This document shows, piece after piece, positions 35,605 to 44,219 of a DNA stretch of 64,000 bases. The notes beneath the pieces were generated by a model. The model was not told where the DNA came from and ran no database searches. It saw nothing but the letters and a program-made list of their open reading frames with translations. The position numbers were made by a program, and so were the translations under genes. Each line of letters starts with the position of its first letter. Positions within the stretch are counted from its first letter, which is position 1. Source of the DNA: Kushneria phosphatilytica. GTDB lineage: Bacteria; Pseudomonadota; Gammaproteobacteria; Pseudomonadales; Halomonadaceae. The stretch is taken from positions 1,240,001 to 1,304,000 of the forward strand of contig NZ_CP043420.1 of the NCBI RefSeq assembly GCF_008247605.1. The letters are read 5' to 3'.

Positions 35605-36492
35605 TCATGACTCTTGCGGGGCGTAACGGGAATCCAGTTGATCGAAGAACGGTTTATTGACCAGCCGCTGCCGCTCGCTGAAGGGAGCGACCAGCTGGGG
35701 GTCCTCATCAAGCCGACCAGCTCGCTGCAGTTGAGGCAGTGCCCGCTGCATGCCACAGACAGCGCTCTGCAGTGCGGCATTGGCGTAGAGCACGATGGCA
35801 TAGCCGAGGGGTTCGAGCTCATCGCGTGAAAGCGTAGGCGTCTTGCCCCCAATGACAATGTTGATCAGTTGCGGGGTCTTGAGCAGGGTCGGTAGACGGC
35901 GGACATCCTCCAGGGTTTCGGTGGCTTCGATGAACAGGATATCCGCGCCCGCTTCAGCGAAACGACGGGCTCGCTCCACGGCATGCTCGATGCCATGAAC
36001 GGCAGCGGCATCCGTACGGGCGATGATCTGAACGTTATCATCCTCGCGCGCGTCGACGGCCGCCTTGATCTTGCCCAGCATCTCTTCGGTCGAAATGACT
36101 TGTTTGCCACTGAAGTGACCACATTTCTTGGGCGAGATCTGATCCTCGAGCTGAATGGCATCCGCACCACTGCGTTCCAGCGTGCGAATAGTCTGACGCA
36201 CGTTCAGGGCATTGCCAAAGCCGGTGTCCGCATCGACGATCATCGGCAGCTCGACCACGTCACGCACGCGAGCGGCGTGCTCGGCAATTTCATGCAGTCC
36301 GATGAACCCCAGATCGGGCAGACCCAGTGACATGTTGCTAACGCCAGCGCCGGTCAGATAAAGCGCTTCAAAGCCTGCATCCTCGACGATGCGAGCACTG
36401 AGAGCATTGAATACGCCGGGTACCAGCAGGGCGTTGCGTTCGGCGATGCGACGCCGGAAAGCAGCACGGCGTTCATTGGCTGAAGTGGTCAT
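35605..36492 (-). CDS. PEP mutase/isocitrate lyase family enzyme
   Basis: This 295-residue enzyme belongs to the isocitrate lyase/phosphoenolpyruvate mutase superfamily. The Mg-binding and substrate motifs VDADTGFGN, ED(Q)ISPKKCGH and ARTDA are intact; KKCGH is the catalytic-loop motif of the lyases, as in 2-methylisocitrate or oxaloacetate-type enzymes. It probably cleaves a C-C bond in a 2-hydroxy di- or tricarboxylic acid. It is the last of four genes that overlap by 4 nt each with a two-component system, and a tripartite tricarboxylate transporter is divergent, suggesting action on the imported acid. The ATG at 36492 follows GGGAG. Confidence 0.87.
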   Translation of the reverse strand: MTTSANERRAAFRRRIAERNALLVPGVFNALSARIVEDAGFEALYLTGAGVSNMSLGLPDLGFIGLHEIAEHAARVRDVVELPMIVDADTGFGNALNVRQTIRTLERSGADAIQLEDQISPKKCGHFSGKQVISTEEMLGKIKAAVDAREDDNVQIIARTDAAAVHGIEHAVERARRFAEAGADILFIEATETLEDVRRLPTLLKTPQLINIVIGGKTPTLSRDELEPLGYAIVLYANAALQSAVCGMQRALPQLQRAGRLDEDPQLVAPFSERQRLVNKPFFDQLDSRYAPQES

Positions 36493-37640
36493 GGCTGAGT
36501 CTCCCTTGAGGAGTGGACTGGAGGGGTTGGGCGGCGTGGCCAGGGCGTATCGGGTCGGGCCGATTGCTGGCTGGCTGTATCGGAAGATGAAGATCCGGAC
36601 TCGCCGGTGCGGTCGAGTATGGTGATTTCCCGGGCCCACCGCCGCATGAAGGCGTCACGTCTGAGCGGGTCGACAAAGGCCAGTAGAGAGGCATCCAGAG
36701 GGATCGGATAAAGATGATCGCCGACCTGATCACGTAACCTTGCCGCGGTCCAGGGGCCGACCACGCCATCCAGAGGTGAAAACAGCGGTGTCTGGCCGGC
36801 CAGCACATGCTGGCCTTTGGGCCCCAGCAGAAAGGCCATGAAAAGTCGTGCAGCCTGCGGGTGTGGCGCATTGCGCGCGACCAGCGCCGTGCGCAACAGG
36901 ACCAAGCTATAGTCGGTCGGGACCTGCACGATCACTTCCGGATGGTGGCGGGCCCAGGCGATGGCATATGAGCCCAACAGATTGTAGCCGAGCCAGTAAC
37001 GCCCCTCACTGAGGCCTTCCAGCATGGCACGGCTGGTAGCTTCGGGGGTGACCCCTCTGGCGCCCATGGCAGCAACCAGATCCCAGAAGCGGGGGCTGTA
37101 GCGTGCATCCTGCTGAAACAGCGAGTAGCCGACGCCACTGCTCTCGGGATCATAAGTGGTCACTCGTCCCTGAAGCTGAGGTATCTGCAGGGCCTGCAGC
37201 AACTCGCGGTGGGTCTGGGGAGGCAGCGTGTGGCGGGCAAGATCCAGGCGATAGGCGATGACCACGGGTTCAAACGTGAAGCCGAAGACTTCATTGCGCC
37301 ATTTGGCCCACTCGGGCCATTGTCGTGCTTCCGGCAGGTCGAGTCGTGCCGCGCGCCCCTGATTGGCGAGCGCGACCTGCCAGGGCATGGCCGAGCTGAT
37401 GTAAACATCCGCCGGCGGGCTGCCATCGCGGGCTCGGCGGTCAACGGCCAGTGTCGAGCTGTCGTGGTAGCTGACCCTGATGTTCGGGTGCGTTGCTTCG
37501 AAGGCACGTATCAGGGGTTCGGCCACGTTGAAATCCAGTGCCGCTTCAATGGTCAGACTCGATTCGGCGGCCACCGCCCGGGCTGCTGAAGCCAGGGTCA
37601 GTAGGGCAAGTACGGCTATCAGATATTTCATTAATCTCAT
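36489..37640 (-). CDS. Orphan ABC-type periplasmic binding protein
   Basis: This 383-residue protein has a signal peptide (MRLMKYLIAVLALLTLASAARA) and a cluster II binding-protein fold of the iron/spermidine type (DFNVAEPLIRAFEATHPNI, PADVYISSAMPWQ, YDPESSGVGYSLF). No ABC permease or ATPase gene is near. Its start overlaps the sensor kinase stop and its end overlaps the lyase start, both as ATGA. The C-terminal 40 residues are a Ser/Pro-rich tail. It may feed ligand information to the kinase rather than take part in transport; that is inference. Confidence 0.85.
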   Translation of the reverse strand: MRLMKYLIAVLALLTLASAARAVAAESSLTIEAALDFNVAEPLIRAFEATHPNIRVSYHDSSTLAVDRRARDGSPPADVYISSAMPWQVALANQGRAARLDLPEARQWPEWAKWRNEVFGFTFEPVVIAYRLDLARHTLPPQTHRELLQALQIPQLQGRVTTYDPESSGVGYSLFQQDARYSPRFWDLVAAMGARGVTPEATSRAMLEGLSEGRYWLGYNLLGSYAIAWARHHPEVIVQVPTDYSLVLLRTALVARNAPHPQAARLFMAFLLGPKGQHVLAGQTPLFSPLDGVVGPWTAARLRDQVGDHLYPIPLDASLLAFVDPLRRDAFMRRWAREITILDRTGESGSSSSDTASQQSARPDTPWPRRPTPPVHSSRETQP

Positions 37641-39025
37641 TGATGCCGTTCGTGACTGAAGAGCAGGGCCACGCGTAATCCTCCGCTGGCAGGGGTTGTG
37701 ATGCTCAGTTGCGCCTGATGCGACCGGGCAATGGAGGCCGCGACTGCCAGACCCAGGCCGGAGCCGCTGGTATCATGACGATCGCCGCGCACAAAGGGGT
37801 GTACCAGCGAGTCGCGTAGCGCTGGTGGCACGCCTGGGCCGTTATCCTCGACAAACAGTTCGTGGCCACTGTCCGTTTCCTCCACCCCCAGAGTGATCAC
37901 ACTGTCGGGCGGCGTATAGCGCAAGGCGTTATCCAGCAGGTTATTGATCAGCTCTCCGAGTTGCCAATCCGTGGCTTGCACCCATACCGGGTGGTCAGGC
38001 ACTTCCAGGCCGAGATCGTGCATGGCACTGGCCGGACGCTGCGCCCAATCGGTCAGCCGCTCACGGGCCAGCGCCGTCAGATCGAGTCGGGTGGCGAGAG
38101 AAGTCTCATCATGATCCAGACGTGCCAGTTGCAACAGCTGGTGCGCCAGGCGCGTCGACCGGCTTGCGCCTGCATGGATATCTTTCAGGGCCTCATGCCA
38201 TTGCTCGTGATCACGCGAGCGCAGGGCCAGCTCACTGATGTTCTGCAGGCCCGCCAGTGGGGTCTTGAGCTGATGAGACGCATCCGCGATGAAGCGCATC
38301 AGGCGATCATGGCTTTTGCGCTGGCGTGCCAGTAACTGATCGAGGGTATCGACCAGTTCGGAGAGCTCCACGGGGACGCGTGCAGAAATCGGGCTGAAGT
38401 CTTCGCTGTGACGCTGGCGCAATCTGTGACGCAGTCGCGTCAACGGGCGCAAGGATGCTCGTACAGCGAGCCATACGAGCACGATGGCAAGCCCTACCAT
38501 CAGAATGAAACGCATCGCCGCACGCGCGACAAGATCATGGGCCAGCGCATTGCGAGCGCCGCGGGTGTGGGCCACCCAGATCTGCACCGGCTCGCGGGTC
38601 TCCCAGCCTGCCGAGGTAAACTCCCGACCAGCCAGCCGCAGCGACGTGCCCTGCCAGTCGATATCACGATAGACCGGCTGTTGTGCGACCTTTTTTTGCA
38701 GCCTGGCGGTGATGGGCAGGCTGGCATTGGCGGTAATGATCTCGCCCCGAGCCCCCAGCAGCGCGTAGAACACTCGCTCCTCATGGGGGGTGGCCAGAAT
38801 CTGCAGGGCTGCTGCGGGCATGGCGATCAATGGGCGACCATCCTGCCATTGCAGCGCTTCGGCGATGGTGAGAATGGCGTCATCCAGCACCCCGTCATAA
38901 ACACGATCGGCCTCGCGGTTGGCACTCAGTGTGGCTTCAAGCAGCAGGGCGCTCCCGAAAATCAGGGTCAGTCCGGCCATCCACAGCATCAACCGACGCT
39001 TGAGGGAGTGCCCACGTCGGATCAT
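37637..39025 (-). CDS. tctE: TctE-like sensor histidine kinase
   Basis: This 462-residue kinase has two membrane segments (about 13-35 and 165-190) around a periplasmic domain of the 2CSK_N type, then HisKA (DASHQLKTPLAGLQ) and HATPase (DNGPGVPPALRD, GSGLGLAVA) domains. TctE-type kinases sense tricarboxylates and control the divergent tct transporter. It overlaps the regulator upstream and the binding protein downstream by 4 nt each. Confidence 0.9.
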   Translation of the reverse strand: MIRRGHSLKRRLMLWMAGLTLIFGSALLLEATLSANREADRVYDGVLDDAILTIAEALQWQDGRPLIAMPAAALQILATPHEERVFYALLGARGEIITANASLPITARLQKKVAQQPVYRDIDWQGTSLRLAGREFTSAGWETREPVQIWVAHTRGARNALAHDLVARAAMRFILMVGLAIVLVWLAVRASLRPLTRLRHRLRQRHSEDFSPISARVPVELSELVDTLDQLLARQRKSHDRLMRFIADASHQLKTPLAGLQNISELALRSRDHEQWHEALKDIHAGASRSTRLAHQLLQLARLDHDETSLATRLDLTALARERLTDWAQRPASAMHDLGLEVPDHPVWVQATDWQLGELINNLLDNALRYTPPDSVITLGVEETDSGHELFVEDNGPGVPPALRDSLVHPFVRGDRHDTSGSGLGLAVAASIARSHQAQLSITTPASGGLRVALLFSHERHQ

Positions 39026-39693
39026 GAGGCCGGTATTTCCTCTAGCACGTAGCCCAGCCCGCGAATGGTGCGAATGCGCAGGCCATGGCCATCCAGACGC
39101 TTGCGCAGCCGGCTGATATAGAGATCGAGCGCATTGCTGCCGACGGCTTCGAAACCGAACAGACGTGCCTCAAGGAGATCCCGGGGCACCAGCTGCCCGG
39201 CCCGGGCCATCAGACTCTCCAGCAGGCTCAGCTCGCGGCGGGGCAGGGTCATCAGCGTGCCCTTCATTCTGACCTCGAAATGGCTCAGATCGATGGTGAC
39301 GTCGCCGAGCGCCAGGCGGTCGGCACTGCGTTGCTGACTACGCCGCAACAGGGCACGCACCCGGGCTTCGAGCTCGCTGATCTCGAAGGGCTTGGCGAGA
39401 TAGTCGTCAGCGCCCAGATCGAGTCCGCGAATCCGGTCATCGAGACCATCCCGCGCCGTCAGAATCAATACCGGTGTGGTGTCGCCGCGGTCACGCAGGG
39501 CGCTCAGCAATTCCAGCCCCCCACGCCCCGGTAAACCCAGATCCAGCAGGATCAGATCGAAGCGTTGTGTCGTCAGGGCATGAAGGGCCTGATCGCCATC
39601 CGCCAGGGCATCCAGAGTGTGTCCATGGGCTGTCAGGGTCTGACGGATGGCGCGTGTCAGCAAGGCATCATCTTCAGCAAGCAGCAGTCTCAT
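39022..39693 (-). CDS. tctD: TctD-like response regulator
   Basis: This 223-residue OmpR/QseB-type regulator has a receiver domain (phosphoacceptor in DLILLDLGLPG, about residue 51; YLAKPF lysine) and a winged-helix DNA-binding domain. It is divergent from tctC and starts a chain of four overlapping genes. It most likely activates tctCBA on tricarboxylate sensing. The ATG at 39693 was taken because it opens the receiver domain. Confidence 0.92.
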   Translation of the reverse strand: MRLLLAEDDALLTRAIRQTLTAHGHTLDALADGDQALHALTTQRFDLILLDLGLPGRGGLELLSALRDRGDTTPVLILTARDGLDDRIRGLDLGADDYLAKPFEISELEARVRALLRRSQQRSADRLALGDVTIDLSHFEVRMKGTLMTLPRRELSLLESLMARAGQLVPRDLLEARLFGFEAVGSNALDLYISRLRKRLDGHGLRIRTIRGLGYVLEEIPAS

Positions 39694-39842
39694 CGGTGAC
39701 CCGGGTCTGGTTGTGACTACCACCAATGTCGGATGCCAACGGACGGAGGATGACAGGTTGGTGACAGGTGGTGATGACTATGATCGCAGCCGTGATTGCG
39801 AGGCTTTTAACGGCACGATGTTGATGATGCGGTGTCGCGCGC

Positions 39843-39858
39843 CAGGGGCCTACCCCTG
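39843..39858. promoter_or_regulatory. Candidate operator between tctD and tctC
   Basis: CAGGGG-CCTA-CCCCTG is a perfect 6-bp-arm palindrome in the divergent intergenic region, 57 bp before tctC. A regulatory role is suggested by position only. Confidence 0.35.
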
Positions 39859-39914
39859 CGAAAGTCTGATAACAGCAGTTTGCAACTCTTCGGGATTCAT
39901 TGAGGGAGTCTGTC

Positions 39915-40916
39915 ATGACCATCCGCATTCGCGGTGCCCTGATGGCGCTGGGCGCTTCAGCTGCCGTCTCACTTTCGTCCCTGGGCGCGGCCCCGGCACA
40001 GGCTGCAGTCGAGCTCGACAAGCCCGAGTGCCTGGCACCCGCCAAACCGGGAGGAGGCTACGATCTGACCTGTCGCCTGGCGGCCACTTCTCTTCAGCAG
40101 ACCGGTATTCTGAAAAAGCCGATGGCGGTCAACTACATGCCGGGCGGCATCGGGGCCGTGGCCTACAACCATGTCATGGGCGTGCGCGATGACGATCCCA
40201 ATCTGATCGTGGCGGCCAGTACCGGGGCGGCCCTCAATCTGGCCGAGGGCAAGTTCGGCAAGTATGACGGCAGTGAAGTCCGCTGGCTGGGTGCGGTGGC
40301 CACCGATTACGGGGCCATTGTCGTTCGGGAAGATGCGCCCTGGCAGAATCTTGATGAGCTGATGGAGGATCTGAAACAGAACCCCGGCAAGGTGGTTTTT
40401 GGTGCAGGCGGCACCGTGGGGAGTCAGGACTGGATGAAGGCAGCCCTGACGGCGAAGGCTGCCGATATCGATCCGCGCAAGCTGCGCTATGTCGCTTTCG
40501 AAGGGGGTGGCGAGTCGCTGGCGGCCCTGCTGGGGAATCACATTCAGGTCTTTACCGGTGATCTCTCCGAAATCGAGTCCCAGCTCAAGGGCGGCAAGGT
40601 GCGCGTGCTGGCTGCGTTGTCGGATGAGCGTCAGGGCGGTGCATTTGCTGATATACCCACCGCGAAAGAGCAGGGCTACGACGTCGAATGGCCGATCTGG
40701 CGTGGTTATTACATGGGAGGCAAGGTCAGCGATGAGGCCTACCAGACCTGGCTGGACAAGTTCACCCAACTGGTGAAAACGGATCAGTTCAAGCAGGCGC
40801 GTCAGGCAAGAGGACTGTTCCCCTTTACCAAACTGGGGCCCGAGTTTGATGCCTATGTCAAAGAGCGCATTGCGCACTTCAATCAGCTGGCCAAAGAGAT
40901 GGGACTGGCAAAATGA
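39915..40916 (+). CDS. tctC: TctC-like binding protein of a tripartite tricarboxylate transporter
   Basis: This 333-residue protein has a signal peptide ending in APAQA and the Bug/TctC fold (LAPAKPGGGYDLTCRLAA, VNYMPGGIGAVAYN, GAGGTVGSQD). It captures a carboxylic acid in the periplasm for the TctAB membrane part. GAGGGAG precedes the ATG. The stop overlaps tctB (ATGA). The ligand may be citrate or another tricarboxylate. Confidence 0.94.
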   Translation: MTIRIRGALMALGASAAVSLSSLGAAPAQAAVELDKPECLAPAKPGGGYDLTCRLAATSLQQTGILKKPMAVNYMPGGIGAVAYNHVMGVRDDDPNLIVAASTGAALNLAEGKFGKYDGSEVRWLGAVATDYGAIVVREDAPWQNLDELMEDLKQNPGKVVFGAGGTVGSQDWMKAALTAKAADIDPRKLRYVAFEGGGESLAALLGNHIQVFTGDLSEIESQLKGGKVRVLAALSDERQGGAFADIPTAKEQGYDVEWPIWRGYYMGGKVSDEAYQTWLDKFTQLVKTDQFKQARQARGLFPFTKLGPEFDAYVKERIAHFNQLAKEMGLAK

Positions 40917-41359
40917 GTCGAGCGGCCGATCGCATACTGGGATTGATCCTGATGGCGGTAGCGGCCGCTTATGCTGTCAGTGCTGCTCGCCTGGAAGTGC
41001 CTTTTGCCTATGACCCTCTGGGGCCGAAGGCCTTTCCTTTCGGGCTGGCAGCGCTGCTGGCGGTGCTGGCAGTCGTATTACTGGTGAGGCCCGCGCCCGG
41101 TGGGCGCTGGCCCACCGGTATGCTGCTGGTGAAAGTGGTATCGACATTGGCAGTCCTTGCCCTCTACGGCCTGCTGTTCAGTCTCCTGGGGTACGTGCTC
41201 TCTTCTGCTCTGGTCATCCTGGCACTGGCCTGGCTTTTCGGTGCCGGCATTTTGAAAGCCTGTATGGCAGCCATCGGGATGTCGCTGGGCAGTTATGTAC
41301 TGTTCACCTACGGCATGGATATCTCCCTGCCAATCGGTACTCTGTTCGGAGGGCGCTAG
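40913..41359 (+). CDS. tctB: TctB-like small membrane subunit
   Basis: This 148-residue protein has four predicted helices (e.g. RILGLILMAVAAAYAVSAARL, then FPFGLAALLAVLAVVLLV), as expected for the poorly conserved TctB. It overlaps tctC by 4 nt and lies 3 bp before tctA. Confidence 0.92.
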   Translation: MSRAADRILGLILMAVAAAYAVSAARLEVPFAYDPLGPKAFPFGLAALLAVLAVVLLVRPAPGGRWPTGMLLVKVVSTLAVLALYGLLFSLLGYVLSSALVILALAWLFGAGILKACMAAIGMSLGSYVLFTYGMDISLPIGTLFGGR

Positions 41360-41362
41360 GCC

Positions 41363-42862
41363 ATGTTCGATTTTCTGATTCACGGTTTCGGGGTGGCCCT
41401 GACCCCACTCAATCTGATGCTGGCCTTTGCCGGCGCGTTGCTGGGCACACTATTCGGGGCATTGCCCGGTATCGGTCCGATCAATGGTATCGCCATTCTG
41501 ATGCCGCTGGCCTATAGCCTCGGTTTGCCGGCGGAGTCAGCGCTCATTCTGCTGGCTGGCATTTATACCGGCGCCGAGTACGGCGGGCGTATCTCGAGCA
41601 TTCTGCTCAATGTGCCGGGGGACGCTGGTGCTGTCATGACTGCGCTTGATGGTAATCCCCTGGCACGCAAGGGGCTGGCAGGGCCGGCGCTGGGACTGTC
41701 GGCGGTCAGTTCGTTCGTGGGGGCCACGCTGTCCATTATCGGCCTGACGCTGTTTGCGCCGCTATTGGCCTCCTTTGCCGTCAATTTTGGTCCCGCCGAG
41801 TATTTTGCACTGATGATCTTCGCCTTCTCATCGCTCTCCGTCATGATGGGCAAGGATCCAATCAAAACGCTCATTGGTGCCGTGCTGGGTGTGATGCTGG
41901 CGACAGTGGGCGTGGATGCCGGTACCGGGGTGATGCGTTTTACCGGCGGCATGCCGGAGCTTTATGATGGCATCGATTTCGTGGTGCTGGTCATTGGTAT
42001 GTTTGCGATCAGCGAGATCCTGCTGATGCTTGAGCAGCAGGGCAGTGATGGTGGTCGTCTGGCGCCGGTCGGGCGAGTGCTGGTGAAAATGAAAGAGGTT
42101 CTGTTCTGCAAGGGCGCCATCCTGCGTTCCTCGTTGTTCGGTTTCATTATCGGAGTCTTGCCGGGGACTGGCGCTTCGGTTGCCAGTGCCGTGTCCTACA
42201 CCACCGAAAAGCGCCTCAGCGATCGCGAAGGTACCTTTGGTGAAGGGGATATGCGCGGGCTGGCGGCGCCCGAGGCAGCCAACAACGCCTCGGCTGTCGG
42301 CTCTTTCGTGCCGATGCTGACACTCGGGATTCCAGGCTCAGGCACCACGGCGATTCTGCTGGGGGCTCTGATGCTCTATAACATCGATCCCGGGCCGATG
42401 CTGTTTTCCGAACAGCCACGTGTAGTGGGTGGGCTGATTGCCTCGCTTTACATCGGCAATCTCATGTTGCTGTTGCTCAACCTGCCGCTGGCCGGTGTGT
42501 TTGCCCGCGTGTTGACCATGCCGCGATGGCTGCTGGTGCCGGGTATTGCACTGCTCTCCTTTGTCGGCGTGTATCAACTGCATTCCGACCTGATGGCCAT
42601 CTTTTTGATGCTGGCCGTGGGCATCATGGGCTATGTGTTACGCAAGTTTGGCTTCTCGCTGGCGCCGATCGTACTGGGCTTCGTGCTGGGGGGGCTCATG
42701 GAGCAGAACCTGAGACGAGCGCTGGCGATGAGTGGAGGAGATTACGGCGTGCTGTTTGGCTCGGGGCTGGCCATTGGCCTGTGGTGTGCCGCGATCGCTG
42801 TTGTGGTGGTGCCGCTGGCCTTCAGCAGCTGGCGACGGCTGACAATATCAGCCGCGCGCTGA
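41363..42862 (+). CDS. tctA: TctA-like large membrane subunit
   Basis: This 499-residue permease has 10-12 helices and the TctA signatures GALPGIGPINGIAILMPL, AGIYTGAEYGGRISSILLNVPG (read as two motifs) and FIIGVLPGTGASVASAVSY. It moves the tricarboxylate using a cation gradient. The last 15 bp overlap the end of the convergent hypothetical gene. Confidence 0.95.
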   Translation: MFDFLIHGFGVALTPLNLMLAFAGALLGTLFGALPGIGPINGIAILMPLAYSLGLPAESALILLAGIYTGAEYGGRISSILLNVPGDAGAVMTALDGNPLARKGLAGPALGLSAVSSFVGATLSIIGLTLFAPLLASFAVNFGPAEYFALMIFAFSSLSVMMGKDPIKTLIGAVLGVMLATVGVDAGTGVMRFTGGMPELYDGIDFVVLVIGMFAISEILLMLEQQGSDGGRLAPVGRVLVKMKEVLFCKGAILRSSLFGFIIGVLPGTGASVASAVSYTTEKRLSDREGTFGEGDMRGLAAPEAANNASAVGSFVPMLTLGIPGSGTTAILLGALMLYNIDPGPMLFSEQPRVVGGLIASLYIGNLMLLLLNLPLAGVFARVLTMPRWLLVPGIALLSFVGVYQLHSDLMAIFLMLAVGIMGYVLRKFGFSLAPIVLGFVLGGLMEQNLRRALAMSGGDYGVLFGSGLAIGLWCAAIAVVVVPLAFSSWRRLTISAAR

Positions 42863-43552
42863 ACCTGCTTGTGCTTCCACCGATAGCTGCTGCACCGCCA
42901 GTCGGTGCAGCAGCAGATGCCATTCGGCATAGCCCAATGGACACTGGGTCGTGGCTTCAACGCGGGCCGCATGGCGTTTCAGGCGCTCGGCAGGTATCCC
43001 TGTCAGTTCACTGGCACGTTGCCAGCCGGTTGCGGTAAGACTACCTTCCCCGGCGACATGCAAAAGCTCCCAGCCAGTCGGCGGACGCCAGTCACTGTAG
43101 ACCGGGGTGGTGACTTCCTCGGGTAGCAGCGCAGCAATCCAGGCGTTGGCGGGAAGTTCGTGACGGGCCCGCAGGCGCGCGTATTCATCCAGACTCACGG
43201 CCAGCGCGTAGCGTCGATCGGCGCTGCACAGGTAGAAGTCGGCCTCGGCTGACAGGGGTGTTTCACCCAGTGCCTGGGACAGCTCGCGGTCGCTCGAAAA
43301 ACCAGCGAGAACCTGCTCCTGTCGGTCGATCAGTTCCATGGGGTGGCACTCGAGCGCGTCACGCAGATTGGTGACCACGTCGGTGAGTCGGTCACTGATC
43401 TGTTCGATGATATGCGTGCGTGTACCCCTTGAGACAATCAGCCCGCTTGCGACGGTATCGTGCCCGTATTCGATATCCAGCTGTTGCCCCTGCTTGATGC
43501 AACCGACCGGGCGAATCGTGAAGGGACCGATGGAGAACGCATCCTTCAGCAT
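42848..43552 (-). CDS. Uncharacterised protein, 234 residues
   Basis: I do not recognise this protein. It lacks a signal peptide or membrane segment and is rich in charged residues. It has an N-terminal part of beta character (IRPVGCIKQGQQLDIEYG), a central segment (ECHPMELIDRQEQVLAGF) and a helical C-terminus (AEWHLLLHRLAVQQLSVEA). GAGG stands 8 bp before the ATG, and codon use looks like its neighbours, so it is probably real. Its 3' end overlaps tctA by 15 bp on the opposite strand. A small peptide gene on the same strand lies upstream. Confidence 0.7.
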   Translation of the reverse strand: MLKDAFSIGPFTIRPVGCIKQGQQLDIEYGHDTVASGLIVSRGTRTHIIEQISDRLTDVVTNLRDALECHPMELIDRQEQVLAGFSSDRELSQALGETPLSAEADFYLCSADRRYALAVSLDEYARLRARHELPANAWIAALLPEEVTTPVYSDWRPPTGWELLHVAGEGSLTATGWQRASELTGIPAERLKRHAARVEATTQCPLGYAEWHLLLHRLAVQQLSVEAQAGSARG

Positions 43553-43735
43553 GACCGGAACCTCGCTGAGCGTGACGAATGATGACGAGGGGTGATGCGA
43601 TCAGCTTACCTCGCCCAGGCGAAGGCGGGTAGTGCGGCGCAATGTAGCAATCGGATATTGTTGCCCGGTCGAAGAGCACCGGGCATTTGATAGCAACGCA
43701 TGAAGTTGAAGCGAGAGAGTGGCGAGCCGTCCGTT

Positions 43736-43798
43736 TCAGGAAAAGATCGACAGCAGATCGCGAATCAGTTCCAGCGTATTGTTGAGCGCATCAATCAT
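43736..43798 (-). CDS. Small amphipathic peptide gene, 20 codons
   Basis: A short frame encodes MIDALNNTLELIRDLLSIFS. A full AGGAGG Shine-Dalgarno lies 8 bp before the ATG. About 100 bp upstream there is a good sigma70-type promoter on the same strand, TTGAAG-17 bp-TTTAAT, and the leader contains a hairpin (GCCGGT/ACCGGC). The peptide would form an amphipathic helix with a net negative charge. Its size and pattern recall small membrane-active or regulatory peptides, but no family is recognised. Alternatively it could be a leader peptide for the downstream 234-residue gene. Confidence 0.6.
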   Translation of the reverse strand: MIDALNNTLELIRDLLSIFS

Positions 43799-43867
43799 GG
43801 GTGGAGACCTCCTCTCGGGAGCCGAACGATAGCCGGTCAGGGGCACCGGCAACCGTTATTAAAGTGC

Positions 43868-43896
43868 TTCGGAATGTGTTCTTCAAGCAGCTTGCC
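43868..43896 (-). promoter_or_regulatory. Sigma70-type promoter of the small peptide gene
   Basis: Read on the minus strand, TTGAAG and TTTAAT are separated by 17 bp, an almost consensus spacing and sequence. The predicted transcript starts about 60 bp before the peptide ATG. Coordinates may be off by a few bases. Confidence 0.6.
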
Positions 43897-43994
43897 TGTT
43901 TCCCGATAACGCGTTTTTCATGAGCTACGCTTCAGGCGGATGATCGCTCAAGCGCGATCAGTTTCACTTTATAGCGCGATTTGTGAGGAGTCTC

Positions 43995-44201
43995 ATGGAA
44001 ATCACGACCCGTCATGATGCCAGCAACTGGTTCGTGAACAGTCAGTTTGTTGATTGGGAATGGCACGACAGTTTCGATGAAGATCGGCTGATCGACTTCG
44101 TTCATCATCACGGCAACAAGTACGATGATGAGCAGCGCATGGTTGCTGATTTTCTGATTGCAGAGGGTGAGGTGCCAGAAGAGTACGGGCTGCCGGGTTG
44201 A
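43995..44201 (+). CDS. Uncharacterised small acidic protein, 68 residues
   Basis: I do not recognise this protein. It is short and acidic, rich in Asp, Glu and His (EDRLIDFVHHHGNKYDDEQR), and cytosolic by appearance. GAGGAG lies 4 bp before the ATG, which supports the start. It seems to be a single-gene unit, with the hypothetical secreted-protein gene convergent with it. Confidence 0.7.
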   Translation: MEITTRHDASNWFVNSQFVDWEWHDSFDEDRLIDFVHHHGNKYDDEQRMVADFLIAEGEVPEEYGLPG

Positions 44202-44219
44202 ACCGGCAGTATAGTTCGT

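Larger units (their letters stand above)
43553..43994. other. Intergenic region holding a small peptide gene
   Basis: Besides the 20-codon frame at 43736-43798 and its promoter, the region holds an inverted repeat CCCGGT/ACCGGG (about 43662-43685), between the peptide gene and the 234-residue gene; it lacks a clear T-run. Confidence 0.5.

Noticed and set aside
39969..40877. 302-codon open frame opposite tctC
   Set aside because: It mirrors the TctC reading frame and has no independent support.
43700..43909. 69-codon plus-strand frame over the small peptide gene
   Set aside because: It has no ribosome-binding site, whereas the opposite strand has full promoter and Shine-Dalgarno signals for the 20-codon frame.
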